A stretch of DNA of 64,000 bases from Streptomyces subrutilus (GTDB lineage: Bacteria > Actinomycetota > Actinomycetes > Streptomycetales > Streptomycetaceae), in the NCBI RefSeq assembly GCF_008704535.1, contig NZ_CP023701.1:6986001-7050000 (forward strand), written 5' to 3'. Position numbers and translations under genes: made by a program. The notes under the pieces were generated by a model. It saw nothing but the letters and a program-made list of their open reading frames with translations. It had not been told where the DNA came from and searched no databases. Shown here piece by piece: positions 25,194-33,327 of this stretch (its first letter is position 1; the number at the start of each line of letters is the position of its first letter).

Positions 25194-26029
25194 CCGCCCT
25201 GCTGGTGGCCGCGGCGCGGGCCGTCGAGACGTACCGCCCCGACGCCCTGGCCCGGGACGCGTACGCCGAGCACTTCGTCCGCGCCGCGCGGGCGTCGGCC
25301 GGCTGGCCCGTCCACCCGCGGGACGTGCCGGACGCGGACGGCGACCCGCTGTGGGGGCGGCTGGGGCGCTACTTCGGGCTCCGCACCAGGGTCCTGGACG
25401 ACTTCCTGCTCGGCCGGGCGCGTGCGGGCATCCGGCAGACGGTGCTGCTCGGGGCCGGCCTGGACACCCGGGCGTACCGGCTCGACTGGCCGGCCGGGCA
25501 CACGGTCTACGAGGTCGACCAGCCGCACGTGCTCGCGTTCAAGCACGACGTGCTCGACGGACTGCGCGCCGTGCCGCGGGCCCACCGCGTCGCCCTCGCG
25601 GCGGACTTCCGCGACGACTGGCCCGACGAGCTGATGGCCGCCGGCTTCGACCCCTCCCTGCCCACGGCCTGGCTCGCCGAGGGACTGCTGCTCTACCTGC
25701 CCGCCGTCGCCGAACGGGCCCTCGTCGACACGGTGCACTGGCTCAGCGCGCCGACGAGCACCCTGGCCTACGAGGTCAAGATCGGCCTGGAACCGGAGGC
25801 GGTCCGGGACAGCCCCGTCTACACGGCGGCGCGCGAGCGCATCGGCGTCGACCTGCTGGCCCTGTTCGACGGCGACCCGCGCCCCGACTCCGCGGCGGAC
25901 CTGACCGCGTACGGCTGGTCGGTGACGGTGCGCACGCCCTTCGACTTCACCCGGCGGCACGGCCGCGGTCCGCGCCGCGAGCGCCGTGACGCTCTGGCCG
26001 CCAACCGCTGGGTCTTCGCCGCCCGTTGA
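25127..26029 (+). CDS. SAM-dependent methyltransferase, TIGR00027/leucine carboxyl methyltransferase type
   Basis: 300 residues from the ATG at 25127, preceded by GAGGA; the start lies within the end of the isochorismatase-fold gene. The class I methyltransferase motif I is TVLLGAGLDTRAYRLDWP, followed by VYEVDQPHVLAFK and the family motif LAEGLLLYLP. This group includes polyketide O-methyltransferases and mycobacterial paralogues, most uncharacterised. It forms a tight unit with the dehydrogenase and hydrolase upstream. It ends 29 bp from the convergent SDR gene. Confidence 0.88.
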   Translation: MLGTAPQDSVVKDGGVEDGVGLTALLVAAARAVETYRPDALARDAYAEHFVRAARASAGWPVHPRDVPDADGDPLWGRLGRYFGLRTRVLDDFLLGRARAGIRQTVLLGAGLDTRAYRLDWPAGHTVYEVDQPHVLAFKHDVLDGLRAVPRAHRVALAADFRDDWPDELMAAGFDPSLPTAWLAEGLLLYLPAVAERALVDTVHWLSAPTSTLAYEVKIGLEPEAVRDSPVYTAARERIGVDLLALFDGDPRPDSAADLTAYGWSVTVRTPFDFTRRHGRGPRRERRDALAANRWVFAAR

Positions 26030-26058
26030 GGGCCGGACCGGGTGGTGCGCCTGCGGAG

Positions 26059-26847
26059 TCAGGCCTTCAGGGCCCGTCCGGCGACGGTCAGCGCGAGGCG
26101 GCGCGGGGCGAGGCCGGAGGCCAGCGCGGAGAGCCGGTTGCCGAGGCCGGAGACCACGCTGGCCGGGGTCGAGCCGCGTTCGAGGGCGCGGCGGACGGTC
26201 GCGACGACCTGCTCGGGGGTGGCGGTCCTGCCGACGACCGCGTTCCGGCTGCCGACGACGTCGAAGAACTCGGTGCTGGTCGGCCCGGGGGAGACGGCGA
26301 GCACGCGCAGCGGGGAGGTGCGGGTCTCGTAGGCGAGGGCCTCGGTGAGGCTGAGCACGAAGGCCTTGGTGGCTCCGTAGACGGCCATGGCCGGAGTGGG
26401 CTGGTAGGCGGCGGTGCTGGCAAGGGTGACGAGCGCGCCGCGGCCGTCGGCCATCAGGTCGGGCAGGAAGGCGCGGGTCAGGCCGGCCACCGCGCTGATG
26501 TTGAGCTGGATCATGCGGTCCATCTGGGCCGGGTCCTGCTCGGCGAAGGGGCCGTAGCTGCCGAAGCCCGCGTTGTTCACGAGCGTCTGGACCCGGATGC
26601 CGCGGGCGTCGAGCTCGGCGCGCAGGGCGGCTCCCGCGCCGGGCAGGGCCAGGTCGGCCGCGAGGGGCGTGGCCCGTATCCCGTACCGCTGCTCCAGGTC
26701 GCGGGCGAGTTCGGTGAGCCGGTCGAGGCGCCGGGCGACCAGCACCACGTCGGCGCCGCGCCCGGCCCACTGGCGGGCGAACTCGGCGCCGAGTCCGGCG
26801 CTCGCCCCGGTGATCAGGGCCACGGTGCCCCGGTACATCATCGACAT
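26059..26847 (-). CDS. Short-chain dehydrogenase/reductase (SDR)
   Basis: 262 residues. Classical SDR: cofactor motif ALITGASAGLGAEFA, NNAG in LVNNAGFGSYG, and catalytic Ser...YxxxK in TLASTAAYQPTPAMAVYGATKAF. An Arg pair after the cofactor strand (VARRLDR) suggests NADPH. Closest in style to the DltE/YqjQ-type SDRs of unknown substrate. It is divergent from a TetR gene across a 102-bp AT-rich operator region and is probably its target. Confidence 0.9.
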   Translation of the reverse strand: MSMMYRGTVALITGASAGLGAEFARQWAGRGADVVLVARRLDRLTELARDLEQRYGIRATPLAADLALPGAGAALRAELDARGIRVQTLVNNAGFGSYGPFAEQDPAQMDRMIQLNISAVAGLTRAFLPDLMADGRGALVTLASTAAYQPTPAMAVYGATKAFVLSLTEALAYETRTSPLRVLAVSPGPTSTEFFDVVGSRNAVVGRTATPEQVVATVRRALERGSTPASVVSGLGNRLSALASGLAPRRLALTVAGRALKA

Positions 26848-26907
26848 GTCGGCTGCTCCACTTCGAAGGGTCGCGCGGGTCGCGCCCTCCTTAATGTAGG
26901 CACCGAT

Positions 26908-26932
26908 AACATTGTAGTCAATGACAACATTG
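26908..26932. promoter_or_regulatory. TetR/SDR divergent operator region
   Basis: AACATTG occurs twice in the same direction (26908-26914 and 26926-26932), and the symmetric GTCAATGAC (26917-26925) lies between them. This 50-bp stretch is distinctly AT-rich against the surrounding sequence. It lies 18 bp before the TetR start and is the likely binding site of that TetR. Confidence 0.55.
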
Positions 26933-26949
26933 AGGCAGAGGAGACCGCC

Positions 26950-27546
26950 TTGGTCGAAGGTCCGTACCACCACGGCAATCTCAGGGCCGCCCTGCTGGAA
27001 CGGGCGGAGGCCGTACTGACCGCGTCGGGAGCGGAGGGACTGAGCCTGCGCGGCCTCGCCCGTGACCTCGGCGTGAGCCACGGCGCCCCCGCGCGCCACT
27101 TCCGCGACCGGCAGGCCCTGCTGGACGCGCTCGCCGTCAGCGGCTTCACCACCCTCAACGACCGCCTGCGCGCGGCGGCCGACGCGTCGACCGGTCCGGT
27201 CGGCGCGAGGCTGGCCGGGCTGGGCCGGACGTACGTGGACTTCGCGGTCGGGCACACGGCGCTGCTGGAGCTGATGTTCACCGCCAAGCACGCCGACGAC
27301 CCCAGCGCGGAACTGCGCGAGCTCGGCCACGAGAGCCTGCTGATCGTCGCCCGCCTGATGACGGAGGGGCAGCGGACCGGGGCGGTGCGCCCGGGCGACC
27401 CCGACCGGCTCGCGCAGGTCGCCTTCTCGACGGTGCACGGCCTCGCGACCCTCGCGGTCGCCTCGCTCCTCGACGACACCCCCCTCCCGGAGGCCACGGA
27501 ACTCGCCCTCGACGTCCTCCTGTCCGGCCTGCGCCCCGCCGGCTGA
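26950..27546 (+). CDS. TetR-family regulator, probable controller of the divergent SDR
   Basis: 198 residues from a TTG at 26950 with GAGGAG 8 nt upstream; no ATG or GTG fits the frame better. HTH: LRAALLERAEAVLTASG, then LRGLARDLGVSHGAPARHFRD. The C-terminal domain matches TetR_C WHG-type (TYVDFAVGHTALLELMFTAKH), found in a large actinobacterial subgroup. Start codon choice is the main uncertainty. Confidence 0.87.
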   Translation: MVEGPYHHGNLRAALLERAEAVLTASGAEGLSLRGLARDLGVSHGAPARHFRDRQALLDALAVSGFTTLNDRLRAAADASTGPVGARLAGLGRTYVDFAVGHTALLELMFTAKHADDPSAELRELGHESLLIVARLMTEGQRTGAVRPGDPDRLAQVAFSTVHGLATLAVASLLDDTPLPEATELALDVLLSGLRPAG

Positions 27547-27602
27547 CGCGGGGCCGGCGCGTATTGTCTGCGCGGGGGCAGGCCGAGCGGAGGATGGCGT
27601 AC

Positions 27603-28325
27603 GTGACGGGCAGCGGTGCAGGGCAGGGCGGCGCGCGGGCGGACGGGGCCCCGGGCGGGGGAGCGGAACCCGCGGAGCGGACCTCGCTGAGCGTGCGGGC
27701 CCGGGACGAGGTCCGGCAGCGGATCGTCGACCGCCGCTATCCGCAGGGCGCGCGCCTGGTCGAGCGCGAGGTCGCCCAGGAGCTGCGGATGTCCCGCGTC
27801 CCCGTGCGCGAGGCGCTGCGCGCGCTGGTCGCCGAGGGGCTGCTGGAGCTGCTGCCGCACAGCGGGGTCCGGGTGCGCCGGCTGGAGCGGACCGACGTGG
27901 AGCACCTGTACGAGGTGTGGGAACCCCTCGCCGTGCAGGCCTCGCGGCTCGCGGCCCGGCGCGTGGCGCGGGCGGCGCCGGGGGAGGAGTCCCGCCTGGC
28001 CGCGCTGCGGGCCTGCCTCGACCGGGCCGAGCAGGCCGCCTCGGACAGCGAGGGGTCGCGCGAGGTCGCGGCCCACACCGCCTTCCACGCGGAGATCGTG
28101 GCACTGGGCGGCAACCCCATGCTCCACCGCACGATGGAGCAGCTCGGCGGACAGCTCCAGCTGCTCTTCGGCATGCGGGAGGAGCCCGCGCACATGCGGG
28201 CCCAGCACGCGGTGATGTACCGGTGCATCGCGGCGGGTGACGAGGACTCGGCAGCGGCGAGCACGCTGCTGCACGTGCGGGACAGCCGCGCCGTGGCCCT
28301 GCGGTCCCTCTTCGACGACGCCTAG
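27603..28325 (+). CDS. GntR-family (FCD/FadR type) regulator
   Basis: 240 residues from GTG at 27603, chosen because GGAGG ends 9 nt upstream; the ATG at 27594 overlaps that element. N-terminal winged helix with LVEREVAQELRMSRVPVREAL (read in two overlapping halves) and the C-terminal FCD domain, whose metal/ligand histidines appear in AAHTAFHAEIVALGGNPMLH and HAVMYRCIAAGD. FCD regulators respond to small carboxylic acids or sugars. The two exported amidohydrolases lie directly downstream behind matching TTTGTATACCAG elements, so they are the likely regulon. Confidence 0.88.
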   Translation: MTGSGAGQGGARADGAPGGGAEPAERTSLSVRARDEVRQRIVDRRYPQGARLVEREVAQELRMSRVPVREALRALVAEGLLELLPHSGVRVRRLERTDVEHLYEVWEPLAVQASRLAARRVARAAPGEESRLAALRACLDRAEQAASDSEGSREVAAHTAFHAEIVALGGNPMLHRTMEQLGGQLQLLFGMREEPAHMRAQHAVMYRCIAAGDEDSAAASTLLHVRDSRAVALRSLFDDA

Positions 28326-28326
28326 A

Positions 28327-28475
28327 TTTGTATACCAGAGAGACGGGCCGGGTGGAATCCCGATGCGAATCCCGAGGTCGGGCTGCCCCATGCTGGGGTG
28401 AAGTCGCGTGATCTGCGGCATTCTCGTGGAGTGGAACCACTGCTTCCCAGGCTTGCGATCATCCTGGTATACAAA
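28327..28475. promoter_or_regulatory. Paired GntR-type operators flanking the amidohydrolase promoter
   Basis: TTTGTATACCAG at 28327-28338 and its exact inverse CTGGTATACAAA at 28464-28475 are 125 bp apart, and each contains the palindrome GTATAC. GntR/FCD operators typically have this TGGTATACA style. One site starts two bases after the regulator stop, the other lies 39 bp before the first amidohydrolase, so DNA looping or dual control is possible. Confidence 0.65.
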
Positions 28476-28514
28476 AGGCTCCCCGCTTGCTCCCCGCGAT
28501 CGAAGGAGCCCTCC

Positions 28515-29849
28515 ATGTGCGTCGCGTCCACCCCGCAACCGCCGCCCCCCGGCCGCCTCACCCGGCGGGGCGTCCTCGCGGCCGCCGCAGCCCTGGCCGG
28601 AACCACGGCGGTACCGGCGGCGGCCGCCTCCGCCTCCGCCGCCTCCGCCTCCGCCGCCTCCGCCTCCGCCGCCTCCGCCGCAGCGGCCCCCGACTCCGCC
28701 CCGGGCGGTGCCGACCTGGTCGTCGAGGGCGGGCGGCTGCTCGACCCGGCCACCGGCGAGGTCACCGAGGACGCCGTCGTCGTCATCACCGGGGGCCTCG
28801 TGCGCGCGGCAGGCCCCCGCAACCGGCTCGGCGGCAAGGTGCCCGCCGGCGTACGGGTCCTGCGCGCCCACGGGCAGTGGATCCTGCCCGGCCTGGTCGA
28901 CGCGCACATCCACCTCAACACGGCCGCCGAGGCCCGCGACGCGGTCCGCAAGGGCGCCACCAGCGCGCGCAGCGGCTCGACGAGCTTCTACCAGGACATC
29001 GCCGTGCGCGAGCTGGCCCGCACCGCCCCCGAACTGGCCCCCAGGCTGCGGGCCGCGGGCATCTTCGTCACCCCGGACCTCGGCGACACCCTCCTCGCCG
29101 ACCCGGACCTGGCCCCGCTCGCCCGGCTGCGCGGCGGCGTACGCTCCGCCGAGGCGCTGCGCCGAGTGGTCGAGGTCAACCTCGCGCGCGGGGCCGACAC
29201 CATCAAGACCCGGGTCAACGAGCGCGCCGGGCTCCCCGAACAGGATCCGCTCGCCCAGGTCTACGACCACGAGCAGCTGTCCGCGATCGTCGCCGCCGCC
29301 CGGCGCGGCGGCAAGGGCGTGCTCTGCCACAGCTACAGCGAGAAGGGCTGCCACGACGCGGTGACGGCCGGTATCCGCTCCCTGGAGCACGGGGCGTTCG
29401 TGGGCGAGCGCACCCTGTACGACATGCGCCGCAGGGGCACGTACTTCACGCCGACGCTCACCGCCATCGCCGGGCTCGCCGAATCCTCCGACCCGATCCT
29501 CGCGGAACGCGGCCGCACCTACCTGCCGGTCCTCCAGCGGGCCGTGCTGGCGGCGCACGAGCTGGGCGTACCGCTCGCGGCCGGCACCGACTCCTCGGGC
29601 GGGACCGTCGACCCGATCGGACGCGAGGTCGAGCTGATGCGCGCGGCCGGCCTCTCCGCGCTCGACGCCCTCCGCACGGCGACCACCGGCGCGGCCCGCC
29701 TCCTCGGCCTCGACGGCTCCGTCGGCCGCCTCGTCCGCGGCTACGCGGGCGACCTCCTCGTGGTCGACGGCGATCCGCTGGCCGACGTCGGCGTGCTCAC
29801 CCGGCCGGCGCACGTGGTGCGGGCCGGCATCACCGTCCGACAGGCCTGA
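28515..29849 (+). CDS. Tat-exported amidohydrolase (imidazolonepropionase/prolidase-like)
   Basis: 444 residues from ATG at 28515 with GAAGGAG upstream. It starts with a twin-arginine signal (LTRRGVLAAAAALAGTTA) followed by an Ala/Ser repeat. The metal-dependent hydrolase core shows HxH in LVDAHIHLN, a likely carbamylated Lys in DTIKTRVNERAG, His in VLCHSYSEKG and LEHGAF, and the catalytic Asp in LAAGTDSSGG. Members hydrolyse cyclic amides or X-Pro dipeptides. It is followed by a second exported amidohydrolase, both behind a GntR regulator, so they probably work outside the membrane on the same nutrient. Confidence 0.88.
   Translation: MCVASTPQPPPPGRLTRRGVLAAAAALAGTTAVPAAAASASAASASAASASAASAAAAPDSAPGGADLVVEGGRLLDPATGEVTEDAVVVITGGLVRAAGPRNRLGGKVPAGVRVLRAHGQWILPGLVDAHIHLNTAAEARDAVRKGATSARSGSTSFYQDIAVRELARTAPELAPRLRAAGIFVTPDLGDTLLADPDLAPLARLRGGVRSAEALRRVVEVNLARGADTIKTRVNERAGLPEQDPLAQVYDHEQLSAIVAAARRGGKGVLCHSYSEKGCHDAVTAGIRSLEHGAFVGERTLYDMRRRGTYFTPTLTAIAGLAESSDPILAERGRTYLPVLQRAVLAAHELGVPLAAGTDSSGGTVDPIGREVELMRAAGLSALDALRTATTGAARLLGLDGSVGRLVRGYAGDLLVVDGDPLADVGVLTRPAHVVRAGITVRQA
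28626..28679 (+). repeat. 15-bp tandem repeat encoding an Ala/Ser linker
   Basis: Three copies of GCCTCCGCCTCCGCC in phase with the codons, then a partial fourth. They encode Ala-Ser-Ala-Ser-Ala units between the Tat signal and the mature amidohydrolase, making a flexible spacer. Confidence 0.85.
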
Positions 29850-29908
29850 CCCCCGAGGACCCGCACCGAACCGCCCTCCCGCCGTCCCGCCCCTCGAAGG
29901 AGCGCCCG

Positions 29909-31285
29909 ATGTACGCCCGGTCCACCACCTCCCCCGTCCCGGCGCTCTCCCGGCGCGGCATGCTCGCCGCCGCCGCCCTCGCGGGCACCACCGCGGCCCT
30001 CACCCCGGCCGACACCGCGGCCGCCGCACCCCCGCCCGCCGCGCCTGACGCCTCCCCGGCCGACCGGATCACGGAGCAGCCCCGGCACGGCGGCGCCGAC
30101 CCCCGCGCCACGGTCTTCACGAACGTCCGCCCCTACGGCGCGAAGCGGCCCGTCGACCTCACCGTCATCGACGGCGCCATCAGCGCCGGACCGCCGCCGC
30201 GCGGGGCCAGGACCGTCGACTGCAAGGGCCGGATCGCCCTGCCCACCCTCGTGGACGCCCACATCCACCCCGACAAGACCTCGTGGGGCGAGCCCTGGGT
30301 GACGCGCAATCCGGCCGCCACCATCGCCGAGTTCACCGCCGAGGACGTGAAGCTGTACCACGCCCTGCGCACCCCGCTGAAGGTCCGCGCCGAACGGCTG
30401 ATGGGCCACGCCGTGGCGCAGGGCACGCGCGCGATGCGCGCCCACGTCGACGTCGCCCCCGCCTACGGCCTGGAGGGCGTCGAGGGCGTCGGAGCCGCCC
30501 GCACGGCACTGCGGCACGCGCTCGACGTGGAGATCGTGGCGTTCCCCCAGCACGGGGTCGTCCGGGCGCCCGGCACCCGGGAACTGCTGGAGGAGGCCGC
30601 GCGCACCGGGGCGATCGACCGGGTCGGCGGCATCGACCCGACCGGCTTCGACGAGGCCCTCGACGAACAGCTCGACATCGTCTTCGGCATCGCGGACCGG
30701 CACGGCGTGGGCCTCGACATCCACCTGCACGAGCGGGCCGCCACCGGCGTGCGCTCGCTGCGCGCGATCATCGACCGCACGCGCGCCCTGTCCCTCCAGG
30801 GCAAGGTCACCGTCAGCCACGTCTTCTGCCTGCCGGGCATGGCCGAACGCGAACTGGACGCGCTGGCCGCCGAACTCGCGGACGCGCGGATCTCCCTGAC
30901 GACGGTGGCCCTCTCCTCCGAACTCGTCCTGCCGATCGCCCGGTTGCGCGAGCACGGAGTCCAGGTCGGCCTCGGCTCGGACGGCGTACGCGACGCCTGG
31001 AGCCCCTTCGGCACCGCGGACATGCTGCACCGCGCGCACCTGCTGGCGTGGGCCCAGGACGCCCGGCTCGACGAGGAGCTGGAGGCGGCCTACCGCGCGG
31101 GCGCGGACGGCGGCGCCCGGCTGCTCGGCCTCCCGCGGGTCGACCTGAAGCCCGGCTCGCCGGCCGACTTCCTGCTTGTACGCGGCGAATGCCTCCCGCA
31201 GGTCGTGGTCGACCTGCCCGCGCGGGACATGGTGGTGCGCGGCGGCCGCGTCGTCGCCCGCGACGGCGCCCTCGTCGACGGCTGA
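29909..31285 (+). CDS. Tat-exported cytosine-deaminase-like amidohydrolase
   Basis: 458 residues, ATG preceded by GAAGGAG, 59 bp after the first amidohydrolase. Tat signal LSRRGMLAAAALAGTTAAL. The core follows CodA/N-isopropylammelide hydrolase: HxH in TLVDAHIHPDK, HVDVAP, EIVAFPQHGV, His in LDIHLHE and TVSHVFCL, and Asp in GLGSDGVRDAWSPFG. Cytosine deaminases are normally cytoplasmic, so an exported relative is unusual. It may deaminate a heterocycle released by the partner enzyme, but no uptake gene is present in the operon. Confidence 0.86.
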   Translation: MYARSTTSPVPALSRRGMLAAAALAGTTAALTPADTAAAAPPPAAPDASPADRITEQPRHGGADPRATVFTNVRPYGAKRPVDLTVIDGAISAGPPPRGARTVDCKGRIALPTLVDAHIHPDKTSWGEPWVTRNPAATIAEFTAEDVKLYHALRTPLKVRAERLMGHAVAQGTRAMRAHVDVAPAYGLEGVEGVGAARTALRHALDVEIVAFPQHGVVRAPGTRELLEEAARTGAIDRVGGIDPTGFDEALDEQLDIVFGIADRHGVGLDIHLHERAATGVRSLRAIIDRTRALSLQGKVTVSHVFCLPGMAERELDALAAELADARISLTTVALSSELVLPIARLREHGVQVGLGSDGVRDAWSPFGTADMLHRAHLLAWAQDARLDEELEAAYRAGADGGARLLGLPRVDLKPGSPADFLLVRGECLPQVVVDLPARDMVVRGGRVVARDGALVDG

Positions 31286-31392
31286 ACCCGGAGCCCGGCC
31301 CCCCGGCCCCCGGCCCCGCGTTCACACGGCCGACACGAAGCTGTCACGCGGGGGCCGGAATGCCTCCCGGCCGGCGGGTCGTTCTCACCGGT

Positions 31393-32316
31393 ATGACTGT
31401 GGGAGTTGCACTCAACGCGACCGATGCCGGCAACCAGATCGACGCCACCGTACGACTCGCCCGGGAGGCCGCGGACGCGGGGCTGCGGTCCGCCTGGTTC
31501 GGGCAGACCTTCGGTGCCGACTCGCCCCAGCTCGCGGCGATCGTCGGACGCGAGGTGCCCGGCCTGCACGTGGGCACGTCCGCGATCCCCGTCTTCGGCC
31601 GCCACCCCCTACTCGTCTCCAGCCAGGCCCAGACCGCCCAGGCGGCCACGCACGGCCGCTACCACCTGGGGCTCGCGCTCGGCACCAAGCTCCTGACGGA
31701 GACGGGATTCGGCATCCCGTACGAGCGGCCCATCGCCCGGCTCCGAGAATTCCTGGTCGCGCTCCGGCAGTTGATAGACACCGGCACCGCCGACTTCCAC
31801 GGCGAACTGCTGACCGCGACCACCCCCGTCCCCGCGCGGGTCCCCGGTGCGGAGGGCGGCGTCCCGCTGCTCGTCGCCGCGATGGGGCCGCAGGCGCTGC
31901 GCGTCAGCGGTGAACTGGCGGACGGGATCCTGCCCTACCTGGCCGGCCCCCGCGCCCTCGCCGAGCACATCGTCCCGGCCGTCACGGCGGCGGCGCGGCG
32001 CGCCGGGCGCCCGGCGCCCCGCATCGTGGCGATCGTGCACGGCGTGGTGACCGACGAGGTCGACGCCGTACGGGCACGGGCCGCTGAACAGTTGGCGTTC
32101 TACGAGCAGTTCCCGTCCTACGCCCGGGCCATCGAGCTCTCCGGCGCCCGGAGGGCCGCCGATGTGGCCGTGATCGGCGACGAGCGCACGGTCGCCGCGG
32201 AAGTGCGGCGCTATCGGGACGCCGGCGCGACGGAAGTGGTGTTCGCCGGAACCGAGATCGCGGGGGACGCCGACCGGCGCCGCACCTGGAACCTGCTCGG
32301 CGAACTGGCCGGCTGA
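31393..32316 (+). CDS. LLM-class F420-dependent oxidoreductase
   Basis: 307 residues from ATG at 31393, which starts directly with the first strand MTVGVALNATDAG. TIM-barrel luciferase-like fold; landmarks are RSAWFGQTFGADSPQ, GRYHLGLALGTKLL and LLVAAMGPQALRVSGELADG. The subgroup resembles TIGR03564 F420 enzymes of actinomycetes. An upstream ATG at 31360 in frame adds 11 residues and is less likely; no good ribosome binding site precedes 31393. It converges on the anti-sigma gene with only 11 bp between stops. Substrate unknown. Confidence 0.85.
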   Translation: MTVGVALNATDAGNQIDATVRLAREAADAGLRSAWFGQTFGADSPQLAAIVGREVPGLHVGTSAIPVFGRHPLLVSSQAQTAQAATHGRYHLGLALGTKLLTETGFGIPYERPIARLREFLVALRQLIDTGTADFHGELLTATTPVPARVPGAEGGVPLLVAAMGPQALRVSGELADGILPYLAGPRALAEHIVPAVTAAARRAGRPAPRIVAIVHGVVTDEVDAVRARAAEQLAFYEQFPSYARAIELSGARRAADVAVIGDERTVAAEVRRYRDAGATEVVFAGTEIAGDADRRRTWNLLGELAG

Positions 32317-32327
32317 GGCCGCCCCGG

Positions 32328-32720
32328 TCAGGCGGCGCGCAGCCAGAACCACAGCCACTTGCCGAAACCGTCGGTGCTGACGCCCCAACCGGCGCTGAGC
32401 GCGGCCGTGATCGACAGGCCGCGGCCCGACTCCGCCCAGTCGCTCGCGGCGCAGGTGCCGGCGGCCGCGGCGCGTCGGAACTCGGCCAGCTGGTCGTGGA
32501 GGGCGCACATCAGGGTGCCGGTCTCCGCGTCGTACCGGATGACGAGCCGGAGCCGGTCGCTCTGCGTGTGCTCCACCGCATTGGCGACGGCCTCGGAGAG
32601 CAGCAGCCGGCCGCTGTCCGACAGCTCCGGGTCGCGGACGCACGCGTCCAGGGCCCGCCGCGCCTGGCCCGCCGCCTGGGGGGTGCCGGGCAGCGAGATG
32701 TCGATCAGCTTGGCGGACAT
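32328..32720 (-). CDS. Anti-sigma-factor-type serine kinase (HATPase_c_2)
   Basis: 130 residues from ATG at 32720 with GGAGGAG upstream. The GHKL ATPase fold of SpoIIAB/RsbW relatives is visible: N box SEAVANAVEHT, G1-like ALHDQLAEF (Asp) and G2 ESGRGLSITAALSAGWG. Such small Streptomyces proteins bind sigma factors or act on anti-sigma antagonists. There is no sigma or antagonist gene beside it, so the partner is elsewhere. The 5' leader begins with an 84-bp tetranucleotide tract directly upstream of the ribosome binding site. Confidence 0.85.
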   Translation of the reverse strand: MSAKLIDISLPGTPQAAGQARRALDACVRDPELSDSGRLLLSEAVANAVEHTQSDRLRLVIRYDAETGTLMCALHDQLAEFRRAAAAGTCAASDWAESGRGLSITAALSAGWGVSTDGFGKWLWFWLRAA

Positions 32721-32734
32721 GGTGCGTCTCCTCC

Positions 32735-32818
32735 GGCAGGCAAGCAGGCAGGCAGGCAGGCAGGTGGGTGGGCGGACGGGCGGGCGGGCGGGCGGACGGC
32801 AGGCGGGCGGGTGGGCGG
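32735..32818 (-). repeat. 21-unit tetranucleotide tract in the anti-sigma leader
   Basis: The plus strand reads a run of imperfect 4-base units: seven GGCA/AGCA units, two GGTG, then GGCG/GACG units and a tail of GCAG/GCGG/GTGG. The tract abuts the Shine-Dalgarno sequence of the minus-strand anti-sigma gene, so it lies in its 5' leader or promoter and not in coding sequence. Confidence 0.85.
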
Positions 32819-33327
32819 AGGCTGGTCCGGCACCGGTTGCCGGATCGCGGCGGCCCGAACGTGCGCGCCGCCTCTCGTCTCCGCATTCCACGGTAGGAGC
32901 GGTCCGCGGCACACACCACGGCCGAACAGCCGAAAGCCGGGGCGCGGGGGTGGCCTTTCGGCGGAGGCGCGGCCGGGTGCGACCCGGCCGCGGGTGCGGT
33001 GATCGTGTGGAGGGCCGGAGGATCTGCGCAATCCTCGATCGGTTCGCGCAACATCATCGACGTTTCGTGGTTCAGGTCGGACGGTCACGGCAATTCGTGC
33101 CCGCGAAGCCGGAAAATCCGTGCGGGACGGGTGCGGGCCACCGGTCCGGCCGCCGCCCCCAACGTGCCCTGAAAGCAGCCGTGTCCACGCGCTCGCCGTC
33201 GAACGCGCCCCCACCGTGCGGGAGTCCGCGCCGGCAGGGCTCTTGCCGGTGAATCCGACGGACCACCCGGGTGAGTCTCCGGCCGTGGGTGCGCGGGATC
33301 GGGGTGCGGGTCCGCTAGACCCGTCGT
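32819..33327. other. Long intergenic region before the prenyltransferase-cupin gene
   Basis: About 510 bp without a gene I can support. Frames crossing it have no homology-like motifs and no ribosome binding sites. It should hold the promoters of the divergent anti-sigma and prenyltransferase genes. TAGACC at 33316-33321 lies 6 bp before the GTG at 33328 and could be a -10 element for a leaderless transcript. Confidence 0.5.

Noticed and set aside
28626..28679. Short regular repeats considered as a CRISPR-like or phase-variable array
   Set aside because: No spacers, and the units are in coding phase making an Ala/Ser linker; length change would keep the frame.
28487..29900. Plus-strand frame over the first amidohydrolase, in frame with the second
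   Set aside because: It is Arg/Pro-rich shadow sequence; the true second gene begins at the ATG at 29909 with its own ribosome binding site.
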